A stretch of 64,000 bases of DNA, taken from contig CAXORL010000002.1 of assembly GCA_964211495.1 (NCBI GenBank), positions 62,001 to 126,000 of the forward strand, given 5' to 3'. The stretch comes from Faucicola osloensis_B (lineage in GTDB: Bacteria; Pseudomonadota; Gammaproteobacteria; Pseudomonadales; Moraxellaceae). Shown here one piece after another: positions 51,953 to 60,649 of this stretch. Made by a program: the position numbers and the translations under genes. How positions within the stretch are numbered: position 1 is the first letter of the stretch; the number at the start of each line of letters is the position of its first letter. The notes under the pieces are model-generated. The model was not told the origin of the DNA and made no database searches. It saw nothing but the letters and a program-made list of their open reading frames with translations.

Positions 51953-52822
51953 ATGGCTACGCCAGCGCCGATTTTAGTATTTGATATCGAAACCATACCC
52001 GATGTTGCCACAGGCAAGCGGCTATACCCTGAGTTGGCTGGGTTATCGGATAACGATGCCATGACCAAGCTCATGGCACTGCGTGAGCAAGATGTTGGGC
52101 ATCCTTTTATGCCACTGCCTTTACACCAAATCGCCTGTCTTTCGGTGTTGTGGGTGGCGGGCGGCAAAATGACACTTAAATCGCTGTCGCTGGCTGACCA
52201 TAGCGAAGCGCAAATGATTCAAACCTTTTTTAATGCCATCGAAAAAAATCCGTTGTTGGTGAGCTGGAATGGCAAGGGCTTTGATATACCCGTCATGGTG
52301 TATCGGGCGTTACAGCATGGTCTAACCGCGCCCAAGCTGTTTAGCCAAACCGGTGAGATGAGATACAACAACTATATCAACCGTTATCATGACCGTCATA
52401 CCGATTTAATGGTGAAGCTTGCCATGAATAGCACGTCACAAAAACTCGATGTCGTCGCATCCTTATGCGGCTTTGCAGGCAAGCAAGCGTTGGACGGCTA
52501 TGATGTGGTACCGATGGTGCAAGCAGAAGCATGGGATAAGCTCACCACTTATTGTGAAAGTGATGTGCTCAATACTTGGCTGATTTTTTTGCGCTACCAA
52601 CGACTCACGGGACAATTTTCAGCTGAGCAAAGCGAGCAATGGGAATCCACCACCCGAGACTATCTGCAATCGTTCACCAATCAAGACAATAGCCTGCGCC
52701 ATGATAAATTTTTGCAAGCGTGGCAACCTACTAGCAATTTAGCAGCTGACCAGCATGTCACTGATATTGCCATCACCCAGCCGCCATCTGATACCCCAAC
52801 CACCCAAGTAGAATCACCATGA
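51953..52822 (+). CDS. Predicted 3'-5' exonuclease (PolB-like DnaQ fold)
   Basis: 289-residue protein of the predicted PolB-like 3'-5' exonuclease family. Exo motif I is VFDIETIPD (D11, E13), Exo II SWNGKGFDIPVM, Exo III YCESDVLNTW; all four catalytic acidic residues appear present. The ~45 C-terminal residues are polar and unrelated to the fold. Strong ribosome-binding site AAGGAAG. Its last codons overlap the next start (ATGA). Role in DNA repair is inferred. Confidence 0.87.
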   Translation: MATPAPILVFDIETIPDVATGKRLYPELAGLSDNDAMTKLMALREQDVGHPFMPLPLHQIACLSVLWVAGGKMTLKSLSLADHSEAQMIQTFFNAIEKNPLLVSWNGKGFDIPVMVYRALQHGLTAPKLFSQTGEMRYNNYINRYHDRHTDLMVKLAMNSTSQKLDVVASLCGFAGKQALDGYDVVPMVQAEAWDKLTTYCESDVLNTWLIFLRYQRLTGQFSAEQSEQWESTTRDYLQSFTNQDNSLRHDKFLQAWQPTSNLAADQHVTDIAITQPPSDTPTTQVESP

Positions 52823-53523
52823 ATACCATTTTTCCACCCAGCCAAGTGGTGGCACTGCCCATCCATCAATCCGAGCAAACTTTTCCTGTCCGCCGTGTGT
52901 ATTGCGTGGGGCGCAACTATGCCGACCACGCCCGGGAAATGGGCAGTGATCCCGACCGTGAGCCGCCATTTTTCTTTTGTAAACCCGGTGACAGCGAGTC
53001 GATTATTGCGGTTCGACCCGATAGCGTTGCCCAATTGCCTTATCCGCCTAAAACGCAAGCGCTACATTATGAAGTAGAATTGGTGGTTGCGATTGGCAAA
53101 GCGGGCGCCAATGTGAGTGTAGCACAGGCACATGAGCTGATTTTTGGCTATGCCGTGGGGCTCGACATGACGCGCCGTGACTTGCAAAACGCCATGAAGC
53201 AAAACGGTCGTCCGTGGGAGATTGGCAAGGCGTTTGACTATTCGGCACCCATTGGTGAAATTTATCCCGTTGCTAGCGTTGCTGAGATACAACAAGCGAA
53301 TATTTCACTGGCGGTGAACGGCGAGCCCCAACAACAAGGCAATATCAATCAGTTGATTTGGAATGTGGCAGAGACCATTGCCAATTTATCCGAGTTTTTT
53401 GAACTCAAAGCAGGGGATTTGATTTTTACAGGGACGCCAGCGGGCGTGGGTGCGGTGGTGAAAGGCGATACCATACTGGCGCAAATTGACGGACTGGGTA
53501 AAATTGAATTGGTGGTTGTGTAA
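52819..53523 (+). CDS. Fumarylacetoacetate hydrolase family protein
   Basis: 234-residue FAH-fold protein. RVYCVGRNYADHAREMG (~30), then the metal-binding ExE...D set (HYEVELVVAIG; YAVGLDMTRRDLQ), then GDLIFTGTPAGVGAV. Size fits YcgM-like acylpyruvases or oxaloacetate decarboxylases rather than tyrosine catabolism, as no hmgA or hppD is nearby. Coupled to the exonuclease gene by a 4-nt overlap and followed by a terminator. Confidence 0.87.
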   Translation: MNTIFPPSQVVALPIHQSEQTFPVRRVYCVGRNYADHAREMGSDPDREPPFFFCKPGDSESIIAVRPDSVAQLPYPPKTQALHYEVELVVAIGKAGANVSVAQAHELIFGYAVGLDMTRRDLQNAMKQNGRPWEIGKAFDYSAPIGEIYPVASVAEIQQANISLAVNGEPQQQGNINQLIWNVAETIANLSEFFELKAGDLIFTGTPAGVGAVVKGDTILAQIDGLGKIELVVV

Positions 53524-53543
53524 AACGGGTAGTGTAAAAGATG

Positions 53544-53575
53544 AAAAAAAGGCGCTAGTAATAGCGCCTTTTTTA
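53544..53575. terminator. Bidirectional terminator
   Basis: AAAAAAGGCGCT-6-nt loop-AGCGCCTTTTTT, perfect 12-bp stem with T runs both ways between convergent genes. Confidence 0.9.
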
Positions 53576-53605
53576 TTAAGATGATTAATTTTATTGTGAC
53601 GTTTG

Positions 53606-56572
53606 TTATAGCACTTTTTCAATCTGAAAACCCATGTTTTGCATGAGTTCTGCTTTATCAAACGGCACAAGGCTTGCGCGGGTGTAAGGCTTGTCTTTAA
53701 GATAGGTGGTCGTCACTCGTTGCAAGTCATCAAGGCTGACCGCCAAGATTTTGGCACGCATCGCTTGTTGCCAGTCTTTGCCGCGACCGTGTAACTCAGC
53801 AAACAGCGCCTTGACCGCTTCACCCGCAGGACTTGCGGGCTTATCCATGCCTGCCATTAATCCTAAAATCGCTTCTTCAATCCAAGCATCGGTTTTTTCG
53901 CCTGTAGATTGCGCGAGTAACCAATCAATACTACCCAAGAAGTCATCAAACGTGGCTTGGTCACGCGGGTCACGGTAGCTATAAAACTTGAAAGAGCAAG
54001 CATTGCTATCATAGCTCGCGCCGCCGCCATACGCCCCGCCTTGCTCACGAATGGTACGATGCAGATAATTGTTGCGTAGCACGCTTGAGAGCACCATCAA
54101 GGCAGGGGCATCGGGATGGTTGGTCGGCACGGCAGCAAAGACAAGCGCATGATGAAATACATTGGTTTGCGCAAGCCACGCGATATCGCTACCGTCAGTG
54201 GTAATGGGCGATTCGATTAAGGTAGCGGCAGGCTCGTCAACAGGCGCTTGCCAGCTCTCGCTGATTGCTTGCTGCAGCGTCGGCAATATCTCTGCTTCGG
54301 CGATGATAAGTGCTTGTTTTGGCAGGGCTTTGATGTAGCTGTGTAAATTGGCTAAGCGCTCTCCGAGCTTTTGCCATGCACTGCTATCTTGCTCTGCTTG
54401 CTGCAAAAATTCAGTTAAGCTATTTAATGCAGGCAAACCACCGCGTACATATTCAAGACGGGCGATTTTACTGGTGTTACGGCTCGCTGTTTGCATGGCA
54501 TACGCATGACCTGCATTGGCAAGGCGCGATTGCCAGCCCATTTGTTTTTGGGTCAGTAGCTCTTCCATTCGCGCATATTCAGTAAAAATAGTGTCGTTGA
54601 GCACTTCTTTAAGCAGCTCAATCGCTTCAAATTTACGTGACAATGAACGGGTAGCGACCACTAAGAAGCTATCCATTTTTTCGGGGTTGTCAGGTGACGT
54701 GCGCTGGCTGATTCTGACCGTCACACCGCTTGAATGGCGTGCTTGCCGCGCTTGAAATGCCAAAGCATCGTGTTTGCGCGTGCCCACTTCACTGATCAAG
54801 CTCAGATACGTTGGTAAATCTGGGTGATTGATAAGCGCTTCATGACCCTCTAGCGGCATAATCACTTGATAATAGTACAGACCATTGGTGCCTGCTTCAT
54901 ATTCATACAACGTACTTGGCACACCACTTAAAGTGATATCGCGTTTTGTACCTGTTTTAAATTGAATTTGGGCAGGAATATCCGCCAATCCCACTTTAGG
55001 TAGCAAATCCACATCATCAGGCGTAGCTTGGCGTTCGGCAAGGGCTTTGGCTTGGGTGATGAGCGCATTACGGGTGTCATCGGTCAGTGCCGCTGCGATG
55101 GTATCAAGTTTGGCTTGCTCATCTTTGGCTTGTTGCTCAGATTTGCTGGCATCCGGGATGAGTGTCAAACGCACTCGATGCGGATTGTCGAGCAAAAAGC
55201 TGCGAATCAAATCGGCGATAAAATCAGGGTTTTGTACTTGTTCACGTAGCCAGTTTAGGTTTTCATCGATATCCCACACATGCATGGGGTCGCCGTCGTG
55301 GATAGCAGTACTAAAGCCTTCAAGCATCAAATTTAGTCCATATGGCATACTATCGCCACCGATATGACGTTGGTCGATTTCGATTTGGTGCAAAATGGTT
55401 TCAATCGCTTCACTGTCCACAGGCTGGTCTGCCACTTGTTTGAGTAAGTCCAAAATCCCTTGCTCAATAGCATCGCCATGTTCAGGCTCAGAGCCACGGA
55501 CACCCGCATAAAACACCATCTGATAATGGCTGTCATCCAAGCCCAGTAGCGGCGTTGGGGCAGATGCCAGCGGATGGCTATCAAGATACGCCCGCAGTGG
55601 CGAACCTGCATGCTCAACCAATACGCCCTCAAGTAATCGCATAGCCAAGCGCTGCTTACCGTCTAAAATCGATGGTAATAACCATGCCATGACGTGATGG
55701 GTTTGTTTGGGTTTCACCGTATCGACACTGTAAGTGTCCGTCACACTGATTGGCGCGGTCAATGATTTTTCGAGTCGTGAGGCGTGTTTTTGCCCTTTAG
55801 CAAACGCTTTGCCTGCCACCGCCAATGCATCCTCATGGATACGGGCTTGGGTCTCTGCCACAGGGATATTGCCAAAGCTCATCACCACTGCATTGCTTGG
55901 GTGATAGTGACTTTGATGAAACTTGACCAAATCAGCGTGGGTCAGCTCAGTAATGGCAGCGGGCTCACCACCAGAATTATAGTGATAAGTGGTTGTGGGG
56001 AATAAATGACGCGCCAGCGTATGATACAATTGGTCAATCTCGCCACTCATCGCGCCTTTCATCTCGTTGAACACAATGCCCTTATACTGGGGTTTGCCGT
56101 CATCATCAAGCTCCACGCGAATCCCTTCTTGGGCAAAATCGAGCGGATTTAAACTTGGGAAAAATGTCGCATCTAGGTACACCGACAACAAGTTAAAATA
56201 ATCTTGACGGTTTTGGGTGGCAAACGGATACGCCGTCCAATCTGCCGCAGTAAACGCATTCATAAACGTATTGAGTGAGCGCTTAATCATGCTAAAAAAC
56301 GGGTCGCGCACGGGATATTTTTCAGAGCCACACAGACTGGTATGCTCCAAAATATGCGCCTCACCGCGGTCGGTCATCGGCTGGGTGCGAAAGCCAATCA
56401 TAAAGGCATTTTCATCACTCGGGTGGGCTAGGTGATAATGAATCAACCCCGTGGCGTTATGTTCGCTTACCAGCACATCAAGCGATAGCGCGTCAATGCG
56501 CTCATGAGCGCGTAGGGTAAAAGCAGGGTGTAGGGTCAAATCTAAAGCAGAGTCGTGAGAAGTTGCGGGCAT
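53606..56572 (-). CDS. M16C-family zinc protease (presequence-protease-like)
   Basis: 988-residue insulinase-type peptidase of the M16C (PreP) subfamily. The inverted zinc motif HILEH is at residues 73-77, with the distal Glu expected in the NEMKGAMSGE region (~150). Four homologous domains span the length, and the C-terminal REQGGAYGGGASYD carries the Arg/Tyr pair of the family. No signal peptide, so cytoplasmic. Such enzymes degrade unstructured peptides. Single-gene unit, convergent with the FAH gene. Confidence 0.92.
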   Translation of the reverse strand: MPATSHDSALDLTLHPAFTLRAHERIDALSLDVLVSEHNATGLIHYHLAHPSDENAFMIGFRTQPMTDRGEAHILEHTSLCGSEKYPVRDPFFSMIKRSLNTFMNAFTAADWTAYPFATQNRQDYFNLLSVYLDATFFPSLNPLDFAQEGIRVELDDDGKPQYKGIVFNEMKGAMSGEIDQLYHTLARHLFPTTTYHYNSGGEPAAITELTHADLVKFHQSHYHPSNAVVMSFGNIPVAETQARIHEDALAVAGKAFAKGQKHASRLEKSLTAPISVTDTYSVDTVKPKQTHHVMAWLLPSILDGKQRLAMRLLEGVLVEHAGSPLRAYLDSHPLASAPTPLLGLDDSHYQMVFYAGVRGSEPEHGDAIEQGILDLLKQVADQPVDSEAIETILHQIEIDQRHIGGDSMPYGLNLMLEGFSTAIHDGDPMHVWDIDENLNWLREQVQNPDFIADLIRSFLLDNPHRVRLTLIPDASKSEQQAKDEQAKLDTIAAALTDDTRNALITQAKALAERQATPDDVDLLPKVGLADIPAQIQFKTGTKRDITLSGVPSTLYEYEAGTNGLYYYQVIMPLEGHEALINHPDLPTYLSLISEVGTRKHDALAFQARQARHSSGVTVRISQRTSPDNPEKMDSFLVVATRSLSRKFEAIELLKEVLNDTIFTEYARMEELLTQKQMGWQSRLANAGHAYAMQTASRNTSKIARLEYVRGGLPALNSLTEFLQQAEQDSSAWQKLGERLANLHSYIKALPKQALIIAEAEILPTLQQAISESWQAPVDEPAATLIESPITTDGSDIAWLAQTNVFHHALVFAAVPTNHPDAPALMVLSSVLRNNYLHRTIREQGGAYGGGASYDSNACSFKFYSYRDPRDQATFDDFLGSIDWLLAQSTGEKTDAWIEEAILGLMAGMDKPASPAGEAVKALFAELHGRGKDWQQAMRAKILAVSLDDLQRVTTTYLKDKPYTRASLVPFDKAELMQNMGFQIEKVL

Positions 56573-56707
56573 GAAGTTACCTGTTATGAATAATAATACT
56601 TGTCAGAATTTATCAGCAAAACCAACTGTAAAAAAACAGAAAGTATAGCAGTTTTGTCGGATTTATTTTGAGTTAAATGGGGGCGAAAGTGGGGTTGTCA
56701 AATTTCT

Positions 56708-56716
56708 AAAACGGCT
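56708..56716 (+). repeat. AAAACGGCT word (copy 6)
   Basis: Exact copy in the spacer between the M16C protease gene and the secreted orphan. Confidence 0.45.
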
Positions 56717-56750
56717 TTCTTGCTAAATAATGTTAAGTAATATAGATTTA

Positions 56751-56778
56751 TTGACAGTTTTACAATCAAAATTATGAA
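56751..56778 (+). promoter_or_regulatory. Possible promoter of secreted orphan
   Basis: Consensus TTGACA (56751-56756), 16-nt spacer, TATGAA (56773-56778). Transcription would start only a few nt before the ATG at 56790, so the assignment is uncertain. Confidence 0.35.
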
Positions 56779-56789
56779 AAGAAATTACT

Positions 56790-57302
56790 ATGAAAATTAT
56801 TTTTAGCTTATTCATTTCAATATGCTCTTTGCTAGCTATTTCATCAAATGTTAATGCAGAAGAAATTAGTCTGAAAAACCGAGCTGTTCTTACACCAAAA
56901 GCATTGTTTGATTATAAGAAAGCGGTTTATGACCCGTATACTTTAACTGTTTTACCAAAAGTTGGGGCAAAACCTACATTTCAAGGTTATCCAGTATTAG
57001 GATTTGGTACTCAGGAAGTAAGAGATTGGGTTGGTTGCTGTGCAGGTTATGGGATGACAGTTGTTTTACTGGCTGATACACCGCAGGGAAATAAACTTGG
57101 TTTAAACAATTTTGCCAAAAATAATAAATGCCTTGTAAATCCTACCAATGCTCAATCCGATAAAGAATTATGGGGTGGTACTGAAGGAGAAATTACTGCA
57201 TCTGGACTCACCTATAAAGAAGGTATAATTGAACAATTAAAAACTGCTAAAAGACCTGTTCCTAAAGAGACTATCAACCTTGTATGTTGGAATGAAGATT
57301 GA
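56790..57302 (+). CDS. Secreted hypothetical protein, AT-rich orphan
   Basis: 170 residues, no family recognised. Signal peptide MKIIFSLFISICSLLAISSNV with cleavage near residue 24 (VNA-EE). The mature part has an adjacent Cys pair in GCCAGYGM and two more cysteines (KCLVNP, VCWNED), suggesting disulfides formed by DsbA. AT-rich codons contrast with the flanking genes. It is followed by its own terminator. Possibly a periplasmic or surface protein gained recently. Confidence 0.65.
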   Translation: MKIIFSLFISICSLLAISSNVNAEEISLKNRAVLTPKALFDYKKAVYDPYTLTVLPKVGAKPTFQGYPVLGFGTQEVRDWVGCCAGYGMTVVLLADTPQGNKLGLNNFAKNNKCLVNPTNAQSDKELWGGTEGEITASGLTYKEGIIEQLKTAKRPVPKETINLVCWNED

Positions 57303-57321
57303 GTTTTAACTCTATAAAATG

Positions 57322-57347
57322 AAGGTGCATTTTTCGCACCTTTTTTT
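57322..57347 (+). terminator. Terminator after secreted orphan
   Basis: AAGGTGC (57322-57328) pairs with GCACCTT (57336-57342), 7-nt loop, then a T run. Confidence 0.85.
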
Positions 57348-57414
57348 GTGCTTAAATTTTATATTTAACATACAATATCACCTAAATTTATTATCTATAA
57401 AAGGAAAATCCAAC

Positions 57415-58428
57415 ATGGCAAAAATCGTCGCCATCGGCAATGCGTTAGTCGACAGTGAGTTTGTCGTCACCGATGCACAGCTTAACGCCACAGGCTTGAC
57501 CAAAGGCAATATGACTCTAGCCAGTCACAGTGAGCAAGCTGACCTCATCGCCTCACTCACCACGCAAAACATCACCGCAACCAAACAAGCCGGTGGCGGC
57601 TCGGCTGCCAACAGTATCTATGCCGCCGCAAGCCTTGGTAGCGATACTTTTTACGCGTGCCGTGTCGGTGAAGACGAGGCAGGGCGTTTTTATTTGGCTG
57701 ATTTAAATGCCGCAGGTATCAAGACATCTACTAAGTCATTTGCTGATGGTACCACAGGTAGCTGTATGGTGATGGTGACCCCAGATGGCGAGCGCACCAT
57801 GCAAACACATTTGGGCACTTCAGCAGAAATCAGTGAAACCGATATTGAGTTTGATGCGCTCAATGATGCTGATTGGTTGTACCTTGAAGGTTATCTTGCT
57901 ATGTCACCCTCGGTACAACAGGCGATTGCCCAGCTAAAACAACAAGCCAAAGACAAAGGCGCTAAAATCGCGGTCAGTTTTGCCGACCCTGCCGTGGTCA
58001 AGTTTGGTCGTGAGGGACTTGATGCCATGCTAGAAGGTGGCGTGGATGCGGTGTTTTGTAACTGTGATGAAGCGCAGCTATTTACCAACCAAACCAGTCA
58101 CTCCCAAGCGGCAGCAGCGTTATTGTCAGTCGCCAATATGGCAGTGGTGACCAATGGTGCAGCTGGGTCAATCATTGCGGTGCGAGACGATGTTTCACGT
58201 GAAACAAAATTGATTGACGTGGCATCGCTACCCGTTGACCAAGTGCTAGATACCAATGGGGCAGGGGATAATTTTGCAGGCAGTTTTTTATACGCGTTAT
58301 CGCACGGTCATGCGTTGGCAGATTGTGGCAAATTAGCCAGTAGCGTCGCAAGCCAAATCATTCAGCAGTTCGGACCCCGTCTCAAACCGGTGCAATACCA
58401 AGCGATTTTACAATCAACCTTAACATAG
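57415..58428 (+). CDS. PfkB-family sugar/nucleoside kinase (adenosine-kinase-like)
   Basis: 337-residue ribokinase-fold kinase. IGNALVDSEFVV at the N-terminus, the GGGSAANSIYAAASLG substrate loop, and the catalytic motif DTNGAGDNFAGSFLYAL with base Asp near residue 286. The pattern is that of bacterial adenosine-kinase-like PfkB proteins; the substrate is not determined. ATG 57415 with AAGGAAAA upstream is chosen; an earlier in-frame ATG lies before the preceding terminator. The codons for VSRET (58191-58206) form an exact parS site. Confidence 0.88.
   Translation: MAKIVAIGNALVDSEFVVTDAQLNATGLTKGNMTLASHSEQADLIASLTTQNITATKQAGGGSAANSIYAAASLGSDTFYACRVGEDEAGRFYLADLNAAGIKTSTKSFADGTTGSCMVMVTPDGERTMQTHLGTSAEISETDIEFDALNDADWLYLEGYLAMSPSVQQAIAQLKQQAKDKGAKIAVSFADPAVVKFGREGLDAMLEGGVDAVFCNCDEAQLFTNQTSHSQAAAALLSVANMAVVTNGAAGSIIAVRDDVSRETKLIDVASLPVDQVLDTNGAGDNFAGSFLYALSHGHALADCGKLASSVASQIIQQFGPRLKPVQYQAILQSTLT
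58191..58206. promoter_or_regulatory. parS centromere-like site (ParB binding)
   Basis: TGTTTCACGTGAAACA is a perfect 16-bp palindrome identical to the Bacillus-type parS consensus recognised by chromosomal ParB. It is inside the PfkB-kinase gene, in frame for V-S-R-E-T. Only one copy was seen in the window. parS sites usually cluster near oriC. Confidence 0.88.
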
Positions 58429-58474
58429 CGTATGGCTAATAAGGCGGATTTTGACAACCTATTTTGACAATCTA

Positions 58475-58504
58475 ATAAAAAAGCCCTAGTTTTAGCTAGG
58501 GCTT
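58475..58504 (-). terminator. Terminator of the liu cluster
   Basis: AAGCCCTAG (58481-58489) pairs with CTAGGGCTT (58496-58504), 6-nt loop; T run on the minus strand just beyond, 20 nt after the liuA stop. Confidence 0.85.
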
Positions 58505-58524
58505 GTGCTGATAAAACTAATCAA

Positions 58525-59700
58525 TTAAGCGGTTTCGTTGAACAGCTCACGACCAATCAGCATACGCCGTACCTCGCTAGTGCCTGCGCCAATCTCATAT
58601 AGCTTGGCATCACGCCAAATACGCCCCAGTGGGTACTCGTTGGTATAGCCATTGCCGCCAAAGATTTGGATACCTTCTCCTGCCATCCAAGTGGCTTTTT
58701 CCGCTGTCCACAAAATCACGCTGGCGCAGTCTTTGCGCACTTGGCGCACATGGTCTGAGCCTAGCATATCCAAGTTTTTGCCCACGGTGTAAAGAAAGCT
58801 GCGCCCTGCCTGTAAGGTGGTGTACATGTCCGCCACTTTACCTTGAATCAACTGGAATTCACCGATGGCTTGACCAAATTGCTTGCGGTCGTGGATGTAG
58901 GGAATGACATTGTCCATCACCGCTTGCATCAGCCCGATAGGACCTGCAGCAAGTACCGCACGCTCGTAGTCCAAGCCACTCATCAAGACTTTGACGCCAT
59001 TATTTAGCCCGCCCAGGATGTTGTCGCTTGGCACTTCGACATTGTCAAACACCATCTCGCCTGTGTGACTGCCGCGCATACCGAGTTTGTCAAGTTTTTG
59101 CGCGGTATAAAAGCCTTTCATGCCTTTTTCTACCAAAAACGCGGTGATGCCTTTTGCCCCAAGTGCTGGCTCGGTTTTGGCGTACACTACCATCACGTCA
59201 GCATCAGGTCCATTGGTAATCCACATTTTTGAGCCGTTTAGTACATATACGCCACCTTTGTCTTCGGCACGTAGTTTCATGCTGGTGACATCTGAGCCGG
59301 CACCGGGCTCACTCATGGCTAAGGCACCAATGAATTCACCGCTAATGAGCTTTGGCAAGTATTTTTGTTTTTGGGCTTCTGTGCCGTTGCGTTTGATTTG
59401 GTTGATACATAAGTTGGAGTGCGCGCCATAGCTTAGCGCCACTGAGCCTGATGCGCGGCTGATTTCTTCCATGGCGACCATGTGCGCCACATAGCCCATG
59501 TCCACGCCGCCGTAAGTTTCGGGTACGGTGATACCGTGTAGCCCAAGCTCGCCCATTTTTTGCCACAAGTCCATCGGGAATTGGTCGGTGCGGTCAAGCT
59601 CGGCAGCACGTGGGGCGATTTCGGCATCGGCAAAGGCTTTGACGGTTTCGCGTAGGGCGTTGATGTCATCGCCAAGTTGGTAATCGAGTCCTAAGTTCAT
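58525..59700 (-). CDS. liuA: Isovaleryl-CoA dehydrogenase
   Basis: FAD enzyme oxidising isovaleryl-CoA to 3-methylcrotonyl-CoA in leucine catabolism. The 391-residue protein has AMSEPGAGSDVTSMKLRAE, WITNGPDADVMVVYAKT and the catalytic Glu in SGLDYERAVLAAGP; the C-terminal IFGGNGYTNEYPLGRIWRD is typical of IVD. ATG 59700 is preferred over 59706 because AAGGA lies 6 nt upstream of the former and abuts the latter. It is the last gene of the leftward liu cluster. Confidence 0.94.
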   Translation of the reverse strand: MNLGLDYQLGDDINALRETVKAFADAEIAPRAAELDRTDQFPMDLWQKMGELGLHGITVPETYGGVDMGYVAHMVAMEEISRASGSVALSYGAHSNLCINQIKRNGTEAQKQKYLPKLISGEFIGALAMSEPGAGSDVTSMKLRAEDKGGVYVLNGSKMWITNGPDADVMVVYAKTEPALGAKGITAFLVEKGMKGFYTAQKLDKLGMRGSHTGEMVFDNVEVPSDNILGGLNNGVKVLMSGLDYERAVLAAGPIGLMQAVMDNVIPYIHDRKQFGQAIGEFQLIQGKVADMYTTLQAGRSFLYTVGKNLDMLGSDHVRQVRKDCASVILWTAEKATWMAGEGIQIFGGNGYTNEYPLGRIWRDAKLYEIGAGTSEVRRMLIGRELFNETA

Positions 59701-59716
59701 AGTCATTCCTTGTTTA

Positions 59717-60649
59717 TTAACTGACTGTTAAAGATTTACGTTTATTTAAAATCGCTGTTGCCACCTTTGAGCCGTTTTGCCTGCCCAAAAACTCGCTGAT
59801 TTTTTGTCCGACATCAACCAGTTTGTCGAGGTCAATGCCCGTTTCAATACCCATGCCATGTAGCAGATATACCACATCTTCGGTGGCAACGTTGCCGGTT
59901 GCGCCTTTGGCATACGGACAGCCACCAAGCCCTGCCACCGAGGTATCAAACTGCCATACACCCATTTGTAGTGCCGCTAAGGTATTGCTAAGCGCTTGAC
60001 CATAGGTGTCGTGAAAATGCCCAGAGATATTGTCAATGTCAATATAACGCAAGGCAGCATCCAACGCTTTTTGCACCTTTATAGGCGTGCCCACGCCGAT
60101 GGTATCGGCAATACCAATATGTTCAGCGCCAATGGCAACGAGTTTTTCTGTCACATAGGCGACTTTATCTGGTGAAATATCCCCTTCATACGGGCAGCCC
60201 ACGGTACAAGAGATGACACCGCGCACCTTGATGCCATGCGCTTTAGCGGTGTCAGCCACGGGGGCGAAACGCTCGATACTCTCAGCGATGCTACAGTTGA
60301 TATTTTTTTGGCTAAAAGCTTCACTCGCTGAGCCAAAAATCACCACTTCATAATTGGCAAATTGGTCACGGTGAGCAACGGCGGCATCAAAGCCTTTCAT
60401 ATTAGGCGTCAGCACCGAATAGACCACGTCATCACGTTTGCTAATGCCATCTAATACGGCATCATTGTCTGCCATTTGTGGTACCCACTTTGGCGACACA
60501 AAACTGGTGGCTTCAAGTTTGCGCACCCCTGCATCAATCAAGCCATTAATCAACTCGATTTTGACGTCGCTGGGTACGGTTTGTTTTTCGTTTTGTAGTC
60601 CGTCTCTTGCGCCCACGTCGATGATTTTGACAAAATTTGGATAGTTCAT
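59717..60649 (-). CDS. liuE: Hydroxymethylglutaryl-CoA lyase
   Basis: Cleaves HMG-CoA to acetyl-CoA and acetoacetate. The 310-residue TIM-barrel protein has DVGARDGLQNEK (catalytic Arg/Asp at 15-16), the metal ligand HFHDTYGQALSN, and the lyase signature VAGLGGCPYAKGATGN with the catalytic Cys (~237). It overlaps liuD by 4 nt (ATGA) and precedes liuA by 16 nt. A chance AAAACGGCT word lies within (59770-59778). Confidence 0.94.
   Translation of the reverse strand: MNYPNFVKIIDVGARDGLQNEKQTVPSDVKIELINGLIDAGVRKLEATSFVSPKWVPQMADNDAVLDGISKRDDVVYSVLTPNMKGFDAAVAHRDQFANYEVVIFGSASEAFSQKNINCSIAESIERFAPVADTAKAHGIKVRGVISCTVGCPYEGDISPDKVAYVTEKLVAIGAEHIGIADTIGVGTPIKVQKALDAALRYIDIDNISGHFHDTYGQALSNTLAALQMGVWQFDTSVAGLGGCPYAKGATGNVATEDVVYLLHGMGIETGIDLDKLVDVGQKISEFLGRQNGSKVATAILNKRKSLTVS

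Noticed and set aside
57319..57414. N-terminal extension of the PfkB kinase
   Set aside because: Would begin before the terminator hairpin of the preceding gene; ATG 57415 has a strong ribosome-binding site and matches the family start.
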